Of a stretch of DNA of 64,000 nucleotides, positions 1 to 9,775 are shown piece by piece. The stretch covers positions 1,240,001-1,304,000 of the forward strand of contig JAPWKE010000003.1 of assembly GCA_028283655.1 (NCBI GenBank), in the 5' to 3' direction. The stretch comes from Acidobacteriaceae bacterium. GTDB lineage: Bacteria > Acidobacteriota > Terriglobia > Terriglobales > Acidobacteriaceae. The first letter of the stretch is position 1. The number at the start of each line of letters is the position of its first letter. Position numbers and translations under genes: made by a program. The notes beneath the pieces are model-generated. The model worked only from the letters and a program-made list of their open reading frames with translations, was not told the DNA's origin and ran no database searches.

Positions 1-73
1 TTTTTATGACAAAAAGACGATGCCAACTGATGAAAAGCGCTTCAACGCGATATTTTGAAGTGCGAGGAGTGAA

Positions 74-2530
74 ATGGATCGTCGAGCGTTCTTGAAGAGT
101 GGAGTGTTTGCAGGTACGGTTTGTGCCACCAAGGGATGGGCTTCCCTGCTGGCGGAAGAGCGTCTGAACAGTGAGGCGACTCATCGCGAGCTTGCTACGG
201 GATGGGAGTTTTATCGCGGGCCGCTCGATGGTCGCTATCAGCCGTGGCATAGCGAAGAGCTGCTGACGTGGGAGCAGGTTTCGTTGCCGCATTGCTTCAA
301 CGCCTACGACGCTTGCGATCCGGACGTGCCTGCGTATCGCGGCGATGGGTGGTATCGCAGCAAGGTTGCGGTGATGAACCCGTATCAGGACGGACGCACT
401 CTGCTGCACTTTGAAGGTGCAGGACAGACGGCCGAAGTGTGGGTTGGCGGCGAGCATGTCACGACGCATGTTGGTGGATATGCCGAGTGGGTTGTGGATG
501 TGACGGAGTCCTGCAAGCGACTCAAAGCCGGCGAGGCGTTGCCGCTGTCGATCAAGTGTTCGAATGGGCGCGACGTTCAGCGCATGCCTTCTGACCTGAG
601 CGACTTTACGTTGTATGGCGGCGTGTATCGTCCGGTGCACCTGGTGTATGTGCCTGCGGTTTCGCTGGATGCGGTGCATACGAATGTGACGTGGGAGCCG
701 GGTAAGGATGCGACGGTTGAGGTGACCGCTCGGCTTTATGCGGCGCATCCTGTGGCGGGTGAACTGTCGCTGACGGCACGTATCCTTGGTCCGGGTGGAC
801 GGCTGGTAGCAGAGAAGAACGTGAGCCGCGCGGCATGGAAAGGCGAAGAAGCGATTGCGAGCTTTCCGCTACCGAAGCCGGAGCTGTGGACGCCACAGTC
901 GCCTAAGCTGTATCGCTGCCAGTTAGTCCTTCGTGGGGGTGCCGATGAGACAAAGGTTGAGCATAAGTTTGGTGTTCGTCATACACGGTTTGAAGACCAC
1001 GGGCCATTCTTTCTAAACGGTGAGCGGCTACTGCTGAAAGGCACGCAGCGGCACGAGGATGGCTCGAACTATGCAGCAGCCTTGCCAGCAGAGGAGATTC
1101 GCCGCGAGTTCCAGATGATGAAGGCCATGGGGGCGAACATTGTTCGGCTGGCGCATTACCAGCAACGACGGCTGGTGCTGGAGCTTTGCGATGAGCTGGG
1201 AATCTTTGTCTGGGAAGAGGTGCCCTGGTGCCGCTCGGGTGTGGGCGATGAGTGCTTCAAGGAGCTTGGGCGCGGGATGCTGCGCGACATGATCGATCAA
1301 CACCGGAATCATCCGAGTGCGCTGATCTGGGGGCTGGGCAATGAGGACGACTGGCCGACGGAGTTGAATGGCAGCGACCATGCCGCGATCCGCGAGTACA
1401 TGACGGAGTTGCGAGACCTTTCGCACAAGCTTGATCCGACGCGGATGACGGGCTATCGTCGCTGCGATTTTGCGAAGGACATTCCTGATGTGTACTCGCC
1501 GTCGATCTGGGCGGGATGGTACAGCGGGATTTATCCGGAGTATGCCGCGGCGTTGGAGAAGGCTCGGCCAACGGTGAAGCACCTGATGCATGTGGAGTGG
1601 GGCGCGGACAACCATGCAGGGCGTAACGCGGAAGATCCTGATCCGGTGCTGAAGCATATTTTGACGGGCAAGAGCACAGCGGAGAAAGGCTTCGACTACA
1701 AGCTGACCGGCGGTGACGCGCGTGTGTCTCGCGATGGGACGTGGACGGAAACGTATGCGTGCGACCTGTTCGACTGGTACCTGAAGACTGCAGAGGAAAC
1801 GAACTGGCTGGCGGGTACGTTGCAGTGGTGCTTTAAAGATTTCTCAACGCCACTGCGGCCGGAGAATCCGGTGCCGCGCGTGAACCAGAAGGGCTTGCTG
1901 CTGCGCGATATGACGCCGAAGGAAGGCTATTACGTCTTCCAGTCGTACTGGGCGAAGGAGCCGATGCTGCGGGTGTTTGGGCACAACTGGCCGGTGCGCT
2001 GGGGCAAGGTTGGGCAGGAGCGCATGGTGCGGGTGTACTCCAACTGCAGCGAGGTTGAGCTGTTTGTGAATGGTGTGTCTGCAGGCAAGCGGACACGCGA
2101 CAGCAAGGACTTCCCTTGTGCCGGGCTGCGTTGGAGTATCGCGTTCCGCGAAGGCGAGAATACGGTGAAGGCTGTTACGCGTGTTGCAGGCAGAGAGCTG
2201 ACGGACAGCGTTACGTTTCGCTATGAGACGCGTGCCTGGGGCAAGCCTGCAAAGGTGATGCTGACGCGCGTGAATGCGGCTACGGTGAAGGCTGAGTTAG
2301 TCGACGCGGATGGCGTGTTGTGTCTTGATTCGCGCGCGCAGATTCGTTTTGCCGTTGCAGGCGAAGCGAAGTTGATTGACAACGTGGGAACGCCCGATGG
2401 ATCGCGAGCCGTGCAGTTGCAGAATGGACGCGCACAGATTTCGGTAAAGCTGGATGGTGCGGCGCAGTTTAGCGCCGTGGTGGCAGGCGTGGCGCCTGCG
2501 TTTCTTTTGCTTGCAGGAGGTACGGCATGA
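74..2530 (+). CDS. Glycoside hydrolase family 2 (beta-galactosidase-like), Tat-exported
   Basis: 818 residues. It probably removes beta-linked galactose or a related sugar from pectin side chains outside the cytoplasm. The N-terminus (MDRRAFLKSG...) has the twin-arginine-like RR and a hydrophobic stretch typical of Acidobacteriota Tat substrates. Domain order fits GH2: N-terminal jelly roll (about 40-200), Ig-like domain (about 205-300), TIM barrel (about 300-620), C-terminal beta domains. The acid/base Glu is visible as GNED (E424) and the likely nucleophile as HVEWG (E508). GAGGAG stands 5 bases before the ATG. The stop overlaps the next gene by ATGA, so both are translationally coupled. 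Substrate (galactoside, glucuronide or other) cannot be fixed from sequence; the pectin context favours a galactan or rhamnogalacturonan side chain. Confidence 0.9.
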   Translation: MDRRAFLKSGVFAGTVCATKGWASLLAEERLNSEATHRELATGWEFYRGPLDGRYQPWHSEELLTWEQVSLPHCFNAYDACDPDVPAYRGDGWYRSKVAVMNPYQDGRTLLHFEGAGQTAEVWVGGEHVTTHVGGYAEWVVDVTESCKRLKAGEALPLSIKCSNGRDVQRMPSDLSDFTLYGGVYRPVHLVYVPAVSLDAVHTNVTWEPGKDATVEVTARLYAAHPVAGELSLTARILGPGGRLVAEKNVSRAAWKGEEAIASFPLPKPELWTPQSPKLYRCQLVLRGGADETKVEHKFGVRHTRFEDHGPFFLNGERLLLKGTQRHEDGSNYAAALPAEEIRREFQMMKAMGANIVRLAHYQQRRLVLELCDELGIFVWEEVPWCRSGVGDECFKELGRGMLRDMIDQHRNHPSALIWGLGNEDDWPTELNGSDHAAIREYMTELRDLSHKLDPTRMTGYRRCDFAKDIPDVYSPSIWAGWYSGIYPEYAAALEKARPTVKHLMHVEWGADNHAGRNAEDPDPVLKHILTGKSTAEKGFDYKLTGGDARVSRDGTWTETYACDLFDWYLKTAEETNWLAGTLQWCFKDFSTPLRPENPVPRVNQKGLLLRDMTPKEGYYVFQSYWAKEPMLRVFGHNWPVRWGKVGQERMVRVYSNCSEVELFVNGVSAGKRTRDSKDFPCAGLRWSIAFREGENTVKAVTRVAGRELTDSVTFRYETRAWGKPAKVMLTRVNAATVKAELVDADGVLCLDSRAQIRFAVAGEAKLIDNVGTPDGSRAVQLQNGRAQISVKLDGAAQFSAVVAGVAPAFLLLAGGTA

Positions 2531-3705
2531 AGACGATGAAATGGATGGGTACGGTATTGCTGGCGACGGTGAGTGTGCCGGTGTTTGCGCAGGAGACGCT
2601 TCCAGCGAAGCCGATGACCGCGCTCGCTATTGCGGCAGCGGCGGGCGATCAGGATGCAGATGCGAGCGGCCCGGCGAAGCTTTCTTCAAAGCTGAACCAC
2701 GCTGATGTGCAGCGCGCGATGAAGCTGGTCGCGGACTGGCAGTTGAAGCAGAGCGAAGGCAAGTGGAACCAGGACTGGACGTATGCTCCGCTGTATCTTG
2801 GGCTGCTGGCTGCGAGTGAGACGACGAAGGACAGTCGTTATCACGATGTCGTGCTGAGCAAGTCGGAAGAGTTCCAGTGGAAGCTCTGGAACAATCGCCC
2901 TCTGCACGCCGATGATGAGGCAATTGCGCAGGCATACGAGTTGCTATGGCACGAGAAGCACGACGACGTGCGGATTGCAGAGGCCCGCTCAAGGTTCGAT
3001 CAGATCGTGGTGTATCAGGACAAGCCGGAGAAGGAGCTTTGGTGGTGGGCGGATTCGCTCTACATGGCTCCAGCTGGGTTGGCCGAGATGTCCCGCATCA
3101 CCGATGACCCCAAGTACAAGGTGGCGATGGATCGCGAGTGGGCGCTGACGCAGGCCCACTTCTACAACACGGACGATCACCTGTTCACCCGCGACGCACG
3201 CACGTTGAGTACGAAGGAAAAGAATGGCAAGCCTGTGTACTGGGCGCGTGGGAATGGCTGGGTGTTGGCAGGTACAGCAAACGTGCTGCAGGCTTTACCG
3301 AAGAACGATCCCCTGCGACCGAAGTACGAGAAGCTGTTTCGCGAGATGTCCGCACGGATTGCAGGACTGCAGATGAGCGATGGTTTGTGGCGCACCGGGT
3401 TGCTTGACCAGGAGGCGTATGCGCTGCCGGAGACTTCGGCATCAGGGTTTTTCGTCTATGCGATGGCATGGGGCGTGAATGCAGGGGTTCTGGATGCGAA
3501 GACGTACAAGCCTGTTGTTGAAAAAGGCTGGGCGGGACTTCTGAAGCATGTGTATGCCAGCGGTCGGCTGGGATGTGTGCAGCCCATAGGGTTTGCTCCG
3601 GGACAGTTCGAGACAAGCTCCAGCTATGTGTACGGAACGGGCGCGTTTTTGCTGGCTGGATCGCAAGTGGACCGGATGGTCGGGACAAAGAAGCACGCTC
3701 ATTAG
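2527..3705 (+). CDS. GH105/GH88 unsaturated rhamnogalacturonyl hydrolase
   Basis: 392 residues with a signal peptide (about 1-21, ending VFAQE). The family hydrates the 4,5-unsaturated uronic acid left by pectate or rhamnogalacturonan lyases and releases 5-keto-4-deoxyuronate, the substrate of KduI two genes downstream. The (alpha/alpha)6-barrel hallmarks are present: HADDEAIAQAYELL, WWWADSLYMA with the conserved Asp, YWARGNGW and the late LPETSASGFF block. An ATGA overlap with the GH2 gene indicates coupling. GH105 is preferred over GH88 because of the WARGNGW and ETSAS blocks. Substrate chain length is unknown. Confidence 0.88.
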   Translation: MKTMKWMGTVLLATVSVPVFAQETLPAKPMTALAIAAAAGDQDADASGPAKLSSKLNHADVQRAMKLVADWQLKQSEGKWNQDWTYAPLYLGLLAASETTKDSRYHDVVLSKSEEFQWKLWNNRPLHADDEAIAQAYELLWHEKHDDVRIAEARSRFDQIVVYQDKPEKELWWWADSLYMAPAGLAEMSRITDDPKYKVAMDREWALTQAHFYNTDDHLFTRDARTLSTKEKNGKPVYWARGNGWVLAGTANVLQALPKNDPLRPKYEKLFREMSARIAGLQMSDGLWRTGLLDQEAYALPETSASGFFVYAMAWGVNAGVLDAKTYKPVVEKGWAGLLKHVYASGRLGCVQPIGFAPGQFETSSSYVYGTGAFLLAGSQVDRMVGTKKHAH

Positions 3706-3716
3706 AGCCAGAGTAG

Positions 3717-3727
3717 TGGTCAGACAG
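3717..3727. promoter_or_regulatory. Possible GntR-type operator (degenerate)
   Basis: TGGTCAGACAG in the 48-base gap between the GH105 and cupin genes. The left half matches the TGGTCNGACCA palindrome found near other genes of the locus; the right half is degenerate. A TATAGT at 3729-3734 could be a -10 box, but no good -35 is visible. It may be an internal promoter/operator. Confidence 0.35.
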
Positions 3728-3753
3728 CTATAGTGTCTGTCGAGGTGTTCACG

Positions 3754-4254
3754 ATGAAGAAGATGCTCGTAGCAGGGGTTCTGCTGGCCGCAACCGTGGC
3801 AGCAGCAGCTCAAAAGGCTCCGCAGGCTGGACAGCCGATGAGTACGGATGGTTTCCATGTGTCGACTCCGCCGGAGTTGAAGAAACAGTCGACGGAGCTG
3901 CTGGAGCAGGCGGCTAAGAGCGATTCGGGTTCGGTGTCGGTGACGCTGGAGAAGTATCCGACGCACTTCATGATGATCAATGCCCGCACGAAGTCGGGCG
4001 GTGGTGAGCTTCATGAGCATTGGGCAGACATCTTCGTGGTGCTCGATGGCGAAGCAACCGTTGTGACGGGTGGACACCTGAGCGATGAGACGGTGAAGGG
4101 CGACGGCGAGCATCGTGGCACCGCCGTTGTTGGTGGAACCTCAGTGGTGGTGCATAAGGGAGACATCGTGCAGGTTGCTGCTGGAACGCCACACCAGACG
4201 ATCGTGGCTCCGGGCAAGTTTTCGGTGTACTACGTGATCAAGATCAAGCAGTAA
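3754..4254 (+). CDS. Secreted cupin-domain protein
   Basis: 166 residues from the chosen ATG. An upstream GTG in frame at 3733 would place seven residues ahead of a clean signal peptide (MKKMLVAGVLLAATVAAAA), so the ATG at 3754 is preferred. The body is a single cupin barrel: GGGELHEHWADIFVVLDGEATVVTGG carries the two His of motif 1, and VHKGDIVQVAAGTPHQTI carries the His of motif 2. It lies between GH105 and kduI in one run of plus-strand genes, so a role in uronate handling is likely, but the reaction is not known. It may be a periplasmic isomerase or a binding protein. Confidence 0.75.
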   Translation: MKKMLVAGVLLAATVAAAAQKAPQAGQPMSTDGFHVSTPPELKKQSTELLEQAAKSDSGSVSVTLEKYPTHFMMINARTKSGGGELHEHWADIFVVLDGEATVVTGGHLSDETVKGDGEHRGTAVVGGTSVVVHKGDIVQVAAGTPHQTIVAPGKFSVYYVIKIKQ

Positions 4255-4277
4255 CAACAGAGAGAACGGGACAAGAG

Positions 4278-5108
4278 ATGAAGCTTTTTCAGATGGCCGA
4301 TGCTGTGCGCTTTCAGCGCATGACGACTGCAGAGTTGCGCGAGACGTTTCTGGTAGAAGAGGCGTTTGTGCCCGGAGCCCTTACGCTGGCGTACGTCGAC
4401 CTGGATCGCACGGTGCTGGGTGGAGCTGTGCCGACAAGTGCTCCGCTGACGCTGGAGACTTATCCTGAGCTGCGCAGCGAGTTTTTCTGCGAACGCCGTG
4501 AGCTGGGCGTGCTGAACGTGGGCGGCGCAGGTAGCGTGACCGTGGATGGCACGGTGTACGAGCTGAGCAAGCTGGACACGCTGTATGTTTCGCGTGGCGC
4601 GAAGAGCGTGGTGTTTGCGAGCGAGAACGCGGCAGAGCCTGCGGCGTTCTACCTGCTGAGCTATCTGGCGCACAAGGAGTATCCGACGACGCTGGCGAAG
4701 TTTGCCGAACTGACGCCGGTGAAGCTGGGCTCTGCGGAGACGTGTAACGCGCGATCGATTTACAAGGCGATTCATCTGGAAGGCATTCGAAGCTGCCAGC
4801 TTGTGATGGGCTTTACGTTGCTCGAGAGCGGATCCAACTGGAACACGATGCCGTCGCATACGCACATGCGGCGCTCGGAGATTTATCTGTACTTCGACGT
4901 CGATCCGAAGGGCCAGATCGTTCACCTGATGGGTCCGCCGCAGGAGACGCGTCACCTGATGATGAAGAACCGCGAGATTGCGATCTCGCCGGGTTGGTCG
5001 ATTCACTCGGGCGTTGGCATGCAGGCGTACGGCTTCTGCTGGGGCATGGGTGGCGAGAATCAACGCTACGACGACATGGATCCGGTAGCTGCAGCGGAGT
5101 TGCTCTAA
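4278..5108 (+). CDS. kduI: 5-dehydro-4-deoxy-D-glucuronate isomerase
   Basis: 276 residues, the usual length of KduI. The enzyme converts 5-keto-4-deoxyuronate, released by GH105/GH88 enzymes, to 3-deoxy-D-glycero-2,5-hexodiulosonate in the cytosol. The double cupin is visible with the zinc-site cluster MPSHTHMRRSEIYLYF and the C-terminal block GWSIHSGVG. No signal peptide, as expected. It starts 23 bases after the cupin gene, and its TAA overlaps the next ATG (TAATG). The next enzyme of the route (KduD) is not in the window. Confidence 0.93.
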   Translation: MKLFQMADAVRFQRMTTAELRETFLVEEAFVPGALTLAYVDLDRTVLGGAVPTSAPLTLETYPELRSEFFCERRELGVLNVGGAGSVTVDGTVYELSKLDTLYVSRGAKSVVFASENAAEPAAFYLLSYLAHKEYPTTLAKFAELTPVKLGSAETCNARSIYKAIHLEGIRSCQLVMGFTLLESGSNWNTMPSHTHMRRSEIYLYFDVDPKGQIVHLMGPPQETRHLMMKNREIAISPGWSIHSGVGMQAYGFCWGMGGENQRYDDMDPVAAAELL

Positions 5109-6445
5109 TGCGCGCGGCCCTGGCGTTGGCGTGCGTGTCGGTGGTGGCGATGCCCTGCTTCGTGCAGGCGCAGACGCCAGCCAAGCAGGCCCAGGCAGAG
5201 GTTCGAATGCTGGCCGAGGGTATGGTGTCGAAGCCGGTGAGCGGCTATGACGCGGTTGCGCTGCTTGCCGCGTGGCATGAGACGGCAGATGGCCGCTACT
5301 TCAAAGCCGTACAGGATGCAGTCGAGCGCGGACAGGCTCCGTTAGAAGCTGCGGTTGTCGTGGACGAAGTGCTGGCGACGAAGAAGTATAACGACGCCCT
5401 GGCCGAGTTGCAGAAGCAGCCCAAGCCGATGGTGAAGATGAGCGCGGATGCCCACATGGCTCACCTTGTCGACCTGCTTGAGCGCACGCCCGAGGATGCG
5501 GCTGCGCGAAAAGAATTGAACGATCTGGCGAAGACGGCTGACCCGCTCGACGCTCTGCGCGTGTACGCGCTGGCGAAGGGCGCGCGGCTTGGCTTTTTGC
5601 CCGCGAGCGATGAGGCTCGTGCGGTGAAGCTGTGGGCGAAGGTTCCAATGAGCGCACCAGCGAGCGCACGCCTGCTGGCAGCAACGGAGATCGCGCAGAG
5701 CGAAACCGCTCTCTCTGCACGGGGCAAACGTGTGGCAGTCGACGCCTGGTTCAACTCGCAGACGCGAACGGGGCTTGACGGCAAGACCGAGCTCTTCCAC
5801 TACAAGTGGGACGATCAGCGGAACTCAGGCTTTTCGTTCTTCGGGCGAGCTTTTCAGCGTGAGGGTGCGAAGCTGGAGACGATAGCGGCTGCGCCTACGG
5901 CGGCAAATCTGAAGGGTGTGAGCGTGTATGTGATCGCCTCGCCGGACATCCCGTCGAAGAACCCGAACCCACATTACATGGACAAGTCCAGCGGAGACGC
6001 GATTGAGGCCTGGGTGAAGGCCGGTGGCGTGCTGCTGCTGATGCAGAACGACAAGACCAACGCCGAGTTCGAGAAGTTCAACACGCTGGCTGATCGCTTT
6101 GGGGTGCACTTCAACCCGGTGTTGCGCAACACCGTGGAAGGCCACCATTACGAGCAGGGGCGCGTGGAGATTCCGGCAGGAACGGGTGGCATCTTCCCTG
6201 CTGCGATTCAGGCGTACATGAAAGAAATCTGCACGATTGCCCCTTCCGGCCCGGGAAAAGCTGTTTTGACGGACAAGGGTGATGTGCTGATGGCCGTAGC
6301 TCATGTGGGCAAAGGCACGGTGTATGCCGTTGTCGATCCGTGGCTCTACAACGAGTACACGGATGGGCAGAAGCTGCCGCCGGAGTATCCGAACTTTACG
6401 GCAGCCAAAGACCTGGCGAAGTGGGCGCTGGAGCAGGCCCGCTAG
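5108..6445 (+). CDS. Secreted DUF4350-like protein of the uronate operon
   Basis: 445 residues from the ATG that overlaps the kduI stop; the reading frame is open 38 codons further upstream, but the signal peptide ([16 protein letters not shown]...VQAQ) begins here. The N-terminal half (about 25-190) is helical and Ala/Leu-rich without a recognised motif. The C-terminal half (about 205-440) resembles the DUF4350-like, glutamine-amidotransferase-fold module often attached to GH88/GH105 proteins: [18 protein letters not shown], a [10 protein letters not shown] strand, and [14 protein letters not shown]. Such modules may bind sugars; no catalytic triad is evident. Its stop codon shares CTAG with the convergent queD stop. 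Confidence 0.65.
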   Translation: MRAALALACVSVVAMPCFVQAQTPAKQAQAEVRMLAEGMVSKPVSGYDAVALLAAWHETADGRYFKAVQDAVERGQAPLEAAVVVDEVLATKKYNDALAELQKQPKPMVKMSADAHMAHLVDLLERTPEDAAARKELNDLAKTADPLDALRVYALAKGARLGFLPASDEARAVKLWAKVPMSAPASARLLAATEIAQSETALSARGKRVAVDAWFNSQTRTGLDGKTELFHYKWDDQRNSGFSFFGRAFQREGAKLETIAAAPTAANLKGVSVYVIASPDIPSKNPNPHYMDKSSGDAIEAWVKAGGVLLLMQNDKTNAEFEKFNTLADRFGVHFNPVLRNTVEGHHYEQGRVEIPAGTGGIFPAAIQAYMKEICTIAPSGPGKAVLTDKGDVLMAVAHVGKGTVYAVVDPWLYNEYTDGQKLPPEYPNFTAAKDLAKWALEQAR

Positions 6446-6798
6446 TCGCCTTCGTAGACAGAACCAGCGGTGCAGGTTTCACGGACAACAATGCGGCTCA
6501 GGCCCGGAAGTGTGGGCTTGAGCTGCTGCCATATCCAGCGGCTGAGGACTTCGCTGGTCGGATTTTCAAGCCCGGGGATGTCGTTGAGATAGAAGTGGTC
6601 AAGCTGCTCGTGGAGCGGCTTCCAGTGGGTTTTGATTTCGGCAAAGTCCATGACCCAGCCGGTGTGCGGGTCGAGCGGACCGCTGACGTGGAGTTCCACG
6701 CGGAACGAGTGACCGTGAAGACGGGCGCATTTGTGCCCCGCCGGGACGTTGGGCAGGCGGTGCGCGGCCTCAAACGTAAATTCCTTGAAGATCTGCAT
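6442..6798 (-). CDS. queD: 6-carboxy-5,6,7,8-tetrahydropterin synthase
   Basis: 118 residues. QueD makes 6-carboxytetrahydropterin from dihydroneopterin triphosphate, the first committed step to preQ0 and queuosine. The zinc ligands H13 (EAAHRL), H28 and H30 (LHGHS) and catalytic C24 are visible, with the QLDH motif and the late RETCTAG segment carrying the substrate-binding Glu. It is divergent from queC (47 bases between starts) and convergent with the upstream DUF4350-like gene, sharing CTAG as overlapping stop codons. A shared promoter region with queC is likely. Confidence 0.95.
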   Translation of the reverse strand: MQIFKEFTFEAAHRLPNVPAGHKCARLHGHSFRVELHVSGPLDPHTGWVMDFAEIKTHWKPLHEQLDHFYLNDIPGLENPTSEVLSRWIWQQLKPTLPGLSRIVVRETCTAGSVYEGD

Positions 6799-6845
6799 CT
6801 GTTCCAGTGTACGAGAGGCGGCGATACACTGATAGTTGAGGATTT

Positions 6846-7547
6846 ATGGGTTTGAACGCAGAACAAAAAGCGGTTGTACTGCTCAGCGGCGGGCTGGACT
6901 CGACAACGGTTGTGGCGATTGCCAAGAACCTGGGCTATACGGTGTATGCGCTGAGCTTCGATTATGGGCAGAACCATCGCGTGGAGCTGGAATCTGCCGC
7001 GCGCGTGGCAGCCACGCTTGGGGTCGCCGAACATAAGACCGTGAAGGTCGACCTGCGGACGTTCGGTGGATCGTCGCTGACGACGGAAGAAGCGGTGCCG
7101 AAGAATCGCTCGGACGAAGCGATTGGGCATGGCGTGCCAAACACGTATGTTCCCGCGCGGAACACGGTGTTTCTGTCGCTGGCGCTGGCGTGGGTCGAGG
7201 TGCTGCAGGCGACCGATATTTTTGTCGGCGTAAACGCTCTGGATTACAGCGGCTACCCTGACTGCCGGCCGGAGTACATCGAGGCGTTTGAGCGGATGGC
7301 GAACCTGGCGACGAAGATTGGTACAGAAGGCCGCCAGATCAAGATTCATGCGCCGCTAATCTCGATGACGAAGAAGGATATTGTCGAAGCCGGAATGGCT
7401 TTGGGCGTGGACTACACCATGACGATCACCTGCTACGATCCTTCGCCAACGGGCGAGGCCTGCGGTGAGTGCGATGCGTGCCATCTGCGCCGCAAGGGCT
7501 TTGTCGAGGCGGGTGTGGCTGATCCGACGCGGTACCGGAGCGCATAA
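6846..7547 (+). CDS. queC: 7-cyano-7-deazaguanine synthase
   Basis: 233 residues. QueC converts 7-carboxy-7-deazaguanine to preQ0 with ATP and ammonia. The PP-loop SGGLDST is at 14-20. The C-terminal zinc site is the [17 protein letters not shown] block, which contains four Cys in the spacing typical of QueC. It lies 2 bases before queE, so the two are almost certainly co-transcribed. Confidence 0.96.
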   Translation: MGLNAEQKAVVLLSGGLDSTTVVAIAKNLGYTVYALSFDYGQNHRVELESAARVAATLGVAEHKTVKVDLRTFGGSSLTTEEAVPKNRSDEAIGHGVPNTYVPARNTVFLSLALAWVEVLQATDIFVGVNALDYSGYPDCRPEYIEAFERMANLATKIGTEGRQIKIHAPLISMTKKDIVEAGMALGVDYTMTITCYDPSPTGEACGECDACHLRRKGFVEAGVADPTRYRSA

Positions 7548-7549
7548 CG

Positions 7550-8182
7550 ATGGCGTACGCAGTCAAAGAGATGTTTTACACGCTGCAGGGTGAAGGCGCG
7601 CAGGCCGGATCGGCCGCAGTCTTCTGCCGGTTCAGCGGATGCAATCTGTGGAGCGGACGCGAGCAGGATCGTGCGACGGCAACGTGCCAGTTTTGCGACA
7701 CGGATTTTATCGGCACGGATGGTGACGGTGGCGGCAAATTTGCCAATGGCGCAGAGCTGGCTGCGGCAGTTGCCGCGAAGTGGCCGCAGAATGTTCCGGG
7801 GCGGAAGCTGGTGGTCTGCACGGGCGGCGAACCGCTGCTACAACTCAATCGCGAAGCTATTGAGGCGCTGCACGCAGAGGGTTTCTCCATCGCGATCGAG
7901 ACCAATGGCACGGTCGATGTCCCCGAAGGTGTGGATTGGGTGTGCGTGAGTCCGAAGGCGAATGCCACGCTGAAAGTGATGGGCGGAGATGAGATCAAGC
8001 TGGTCTATCCGCAGGAGACCGACCCGCGCGTGTACTCCGGCATGGGCTTTCGCAACTTCTTCATCCAGCCGATGGATGGGCCGGAAGCTGCGGCGAATCG
8101 CGATGCGGCCGTGCGTTTCTGCATGGAGAACCCGCAGTGGCGGTTGAGTCTGCAGACGCATAAGCTCGTCGGGATTCGCTGA
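7550..8182 (+). CDS. queE: 7-carboxy-7-deazaguanine synthase (radical SAM)
   Basis: 210 residues. QueE rearranges 6-carboxytetrahydropterin to 7-carboxy-7-deazaguanine using a 4Fe-4S cluster and S-adenosylmethionine. The cluster motif is the expanded CX14CX2C form (C31, C46, C49) rather than CX3CX2C, as in the E. coli-type enzymes. LQGEGAQAG near the start and the VCTGGEPLLQ motif are further hallmarks. With queC and queD this completes the route from pterin to preQ0; no queF, tgt or queA is in the window. Confidence 0.95.
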   Translation: MAYAVKEMFYTLQGEGAQAGSAAVFCRFSGCNLWSGREQDRATATCQFCDTDFIGTDGDGGGKFANGAELAAAVAAKWPQNVPGRKLVVCTGGEPLLQLNREAIEALHAEGFSIAIETNGTVDVPEGVDWVCVSPKANATLKVMGGDEIKLVYPQETDPRVYSGMGFRNFFIQPMDGPEAAANRDAAVRFCMENPQWRLSLQTHKLVGIR

Positions 8183-8392
8183 TTCCACTTCGCAAGATGT
8201 TGGTTTACCTACGTGCTTTCCAACTCTCATTCTGCGGTATTACTTCCGATGCGAAGCAGCGTAGGCTTTGCTCGACGCGTCATAGCGCTCGATGGAAGCT
8301 TCAGACGTAGCAAGGCCGCCTCCGAAGAGACGGCCTGCGGGTCGCTTTCGCTCTCGGACATCCACTAAACCGCTAAGAAAATGCTCAGTTGC
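8183..8392. other. Intergenic stretch with a hairpin
   Basis: About 210 bases between the convergent queE and glycerate kinase genes. An AGGCCG...CGGCCT inverted repeat near 8311-8334 followed by a T-rich stretch may serve as terminator for queE. No coding signal is seen. Confidence 0.4.
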
Positions 8393-9775
8393 TTATTTGC
8401 AACTCAGAAACATACGCAAATCGCGAACGTTATTGCCTGTGGGGCCAGTAACGATCGAGTCACCGAGCGCCTCAAAGAACGAATAGCTATCGAACTCCCG
8501 CAGTGCTTTAAATGGATCTAGTTCGAGTTTCCGCGCACGATCGAGTGTGGTCGAATCGACGAGGGCTCCTGCCGCCGGACTGTTTCCGTCGACGCCGTCT
8601 GAGCCGGCACTGAGCAAAGCCACTTGCGTGTCTGTTTCCATAAGGTTCAGTGCGCAGTGAAGGGCGAAGTGTTGGTTCCTGCCGCCTAAACCGCTTGGTT
8701 CTGTCAGCTTCACGGAGAGTTCTCCGCCAGAAATGAGACAGACCCTCTTGTGTGCCTTTCGCAGCGTCCGGAGGCGTTCAAGCAAGTAGGTCGCAGCGTC
8801 TTGGTAATGCCAATCATCGCAGGTATTGTCTATCTCACAATGAAAACCGGCTTGACGGGCGAGACTCTGTACCTGTTCCAGGAGAGTCTTATTCGAAAGC
8901 AAGCAAAGATGCTTGGAGTTCTTGAATACCGAATCCGTACTGAACGGCGTTTCGTGAAGGTTCTGGTCCATGAAGTAGTTTTGAACCTCACGGCTGAGAG
9001 AATCGGCGACGGAGTGCTTAGAGAGAATTTTCCTGCAGTCCGCGACGGTCGAAGGATCGGGTAGTGAAAGGCCGGAGCCGACCATATCCAGCGCACTGTC
9101 AGGGACGTCACTCACCACAAGGGTGCATTGCGTTGCCGGTGACGCAGTGAACGCGAGGCGTCCGCCCTTTACCTTCGAGAAGTGCTTACGAAGCGTGTTC
9201 ATGGACGTGATCGGAAGACCTGAGTAAACGAGAGCGCGATAGAACTCATTCACTTGCTTGTTAGATATTTGAGGAGATAAGGGAGCTTCGAGCATCGATG
9301 ATGCTCCACCGCTGATCAAGAAGAGCACAAGATCGTCTTCTTGAAGAGGCTGCAGCAAGCTAAGTGCTGTCTCCGCGGCCTCGCGCGAGGCGTCATTCGG
9401 TAACGGATGTCCTCCGACAAAATGTTGAATGAAGTCGGGTAAGCCATCCGGGTTACCTGGACCAACAGCAATGCCTTCTATTTCCTGCCCTTCGTGCAGA
9501 CCGGCTTGAATAATAATTGCGGCTACTCGACACATAGGAATCGCGGCCTTGCCGACAGCTATGATGACAACCTTGCGCCGTTCGACAAGCGAGTAGGAAA
9601 GCTTGCCAATATGGAGGACGCCTCCAAGTACGGTCATGGCGTGTGTCATGACATTGGTGATGTCGATTCGTCTCATCGACTCATTGAACAAACTTAGAAG
9701 CTGCGCTCTCAGGTTTGCCAGGACTACCGAATGGTTTTCAGCGGTTCTGCTCGATGAGCTGTGTTGACTTAGCAT
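8393..9775 (-). CDS. Glycerate 2-kinase (MOFRL family)
   Basis: 460 residues from the chosen ATG at 9775 (MLSQHSSSS...). The frame continues open upstream but only as a shadow inside the transporter gene; the ATG at 9775 overlaps the transporter stop by 7 bases, a coupled arrangement. The family phosphorylates glycerate (older name hydroxypyruvate reductase/TtuD). Visible blocks: VVIIAVGKAA near the start, FLISGGASSMLEAP, TLVVSDVPDSALDMVGSG, and the C-terminal MOFRL domain with CLISGGELSV, GGRNQHFAL and LLSAGSDGVDG. Likely job here: feeding C3 products of uronate or tartrate-like acids into glycolysis. Confidence 0.88.
   Translation of the reverse strand: MLSQHSSSSRTAENHSVVLANLRAQLLSLFNESMRRIDITNVMTHAMTVLGGVLHIGKLSYSLVERRKVVIIAVGKAAIPMCRVAAIIIQAGLHEGQEIEGIAVGPGNPDGLPDFIQHFVGGHPLPNDASREAAETALSLLQPLQEDDLVLFLISGGASSMLEAPLSPQISNKQVNEFYRALVYSGLPITSMNTLRKHFSKVKGGRLAFTASPATQCTLVVSDVPDSALDMVGSGLSLPDPSTVADCRKILSKHSVADSLSREVQNYFMDQNLHETPFSTDSVFKNSKHLCLLSNKTLLEQVQSLARQAGFHCEIDNTCDDWHYQDAATYLLERLRTLRKAHKRVCLISGGELSVKLTEPSGLGGRNQHFALHCALNLMETDTQVALLSAGSDGVDGNSPAAGALVDSTTLDRARKLELDPFKALREFDSYSFFEALGDSIVTGPTGNNVRDLRMFLSCK

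Noticed and set aside
4230-5063. 277-codon minus frame opposite kduI
   Set aside because: Arg/His-rich shadow of kduI codon usage; no start signal.
6799-6845. preQ1 riboswitch before queC
   Set aside because: Only 47 bases separate the divergent queD and queC starts and no preQ1 aptamer pattern is visible.
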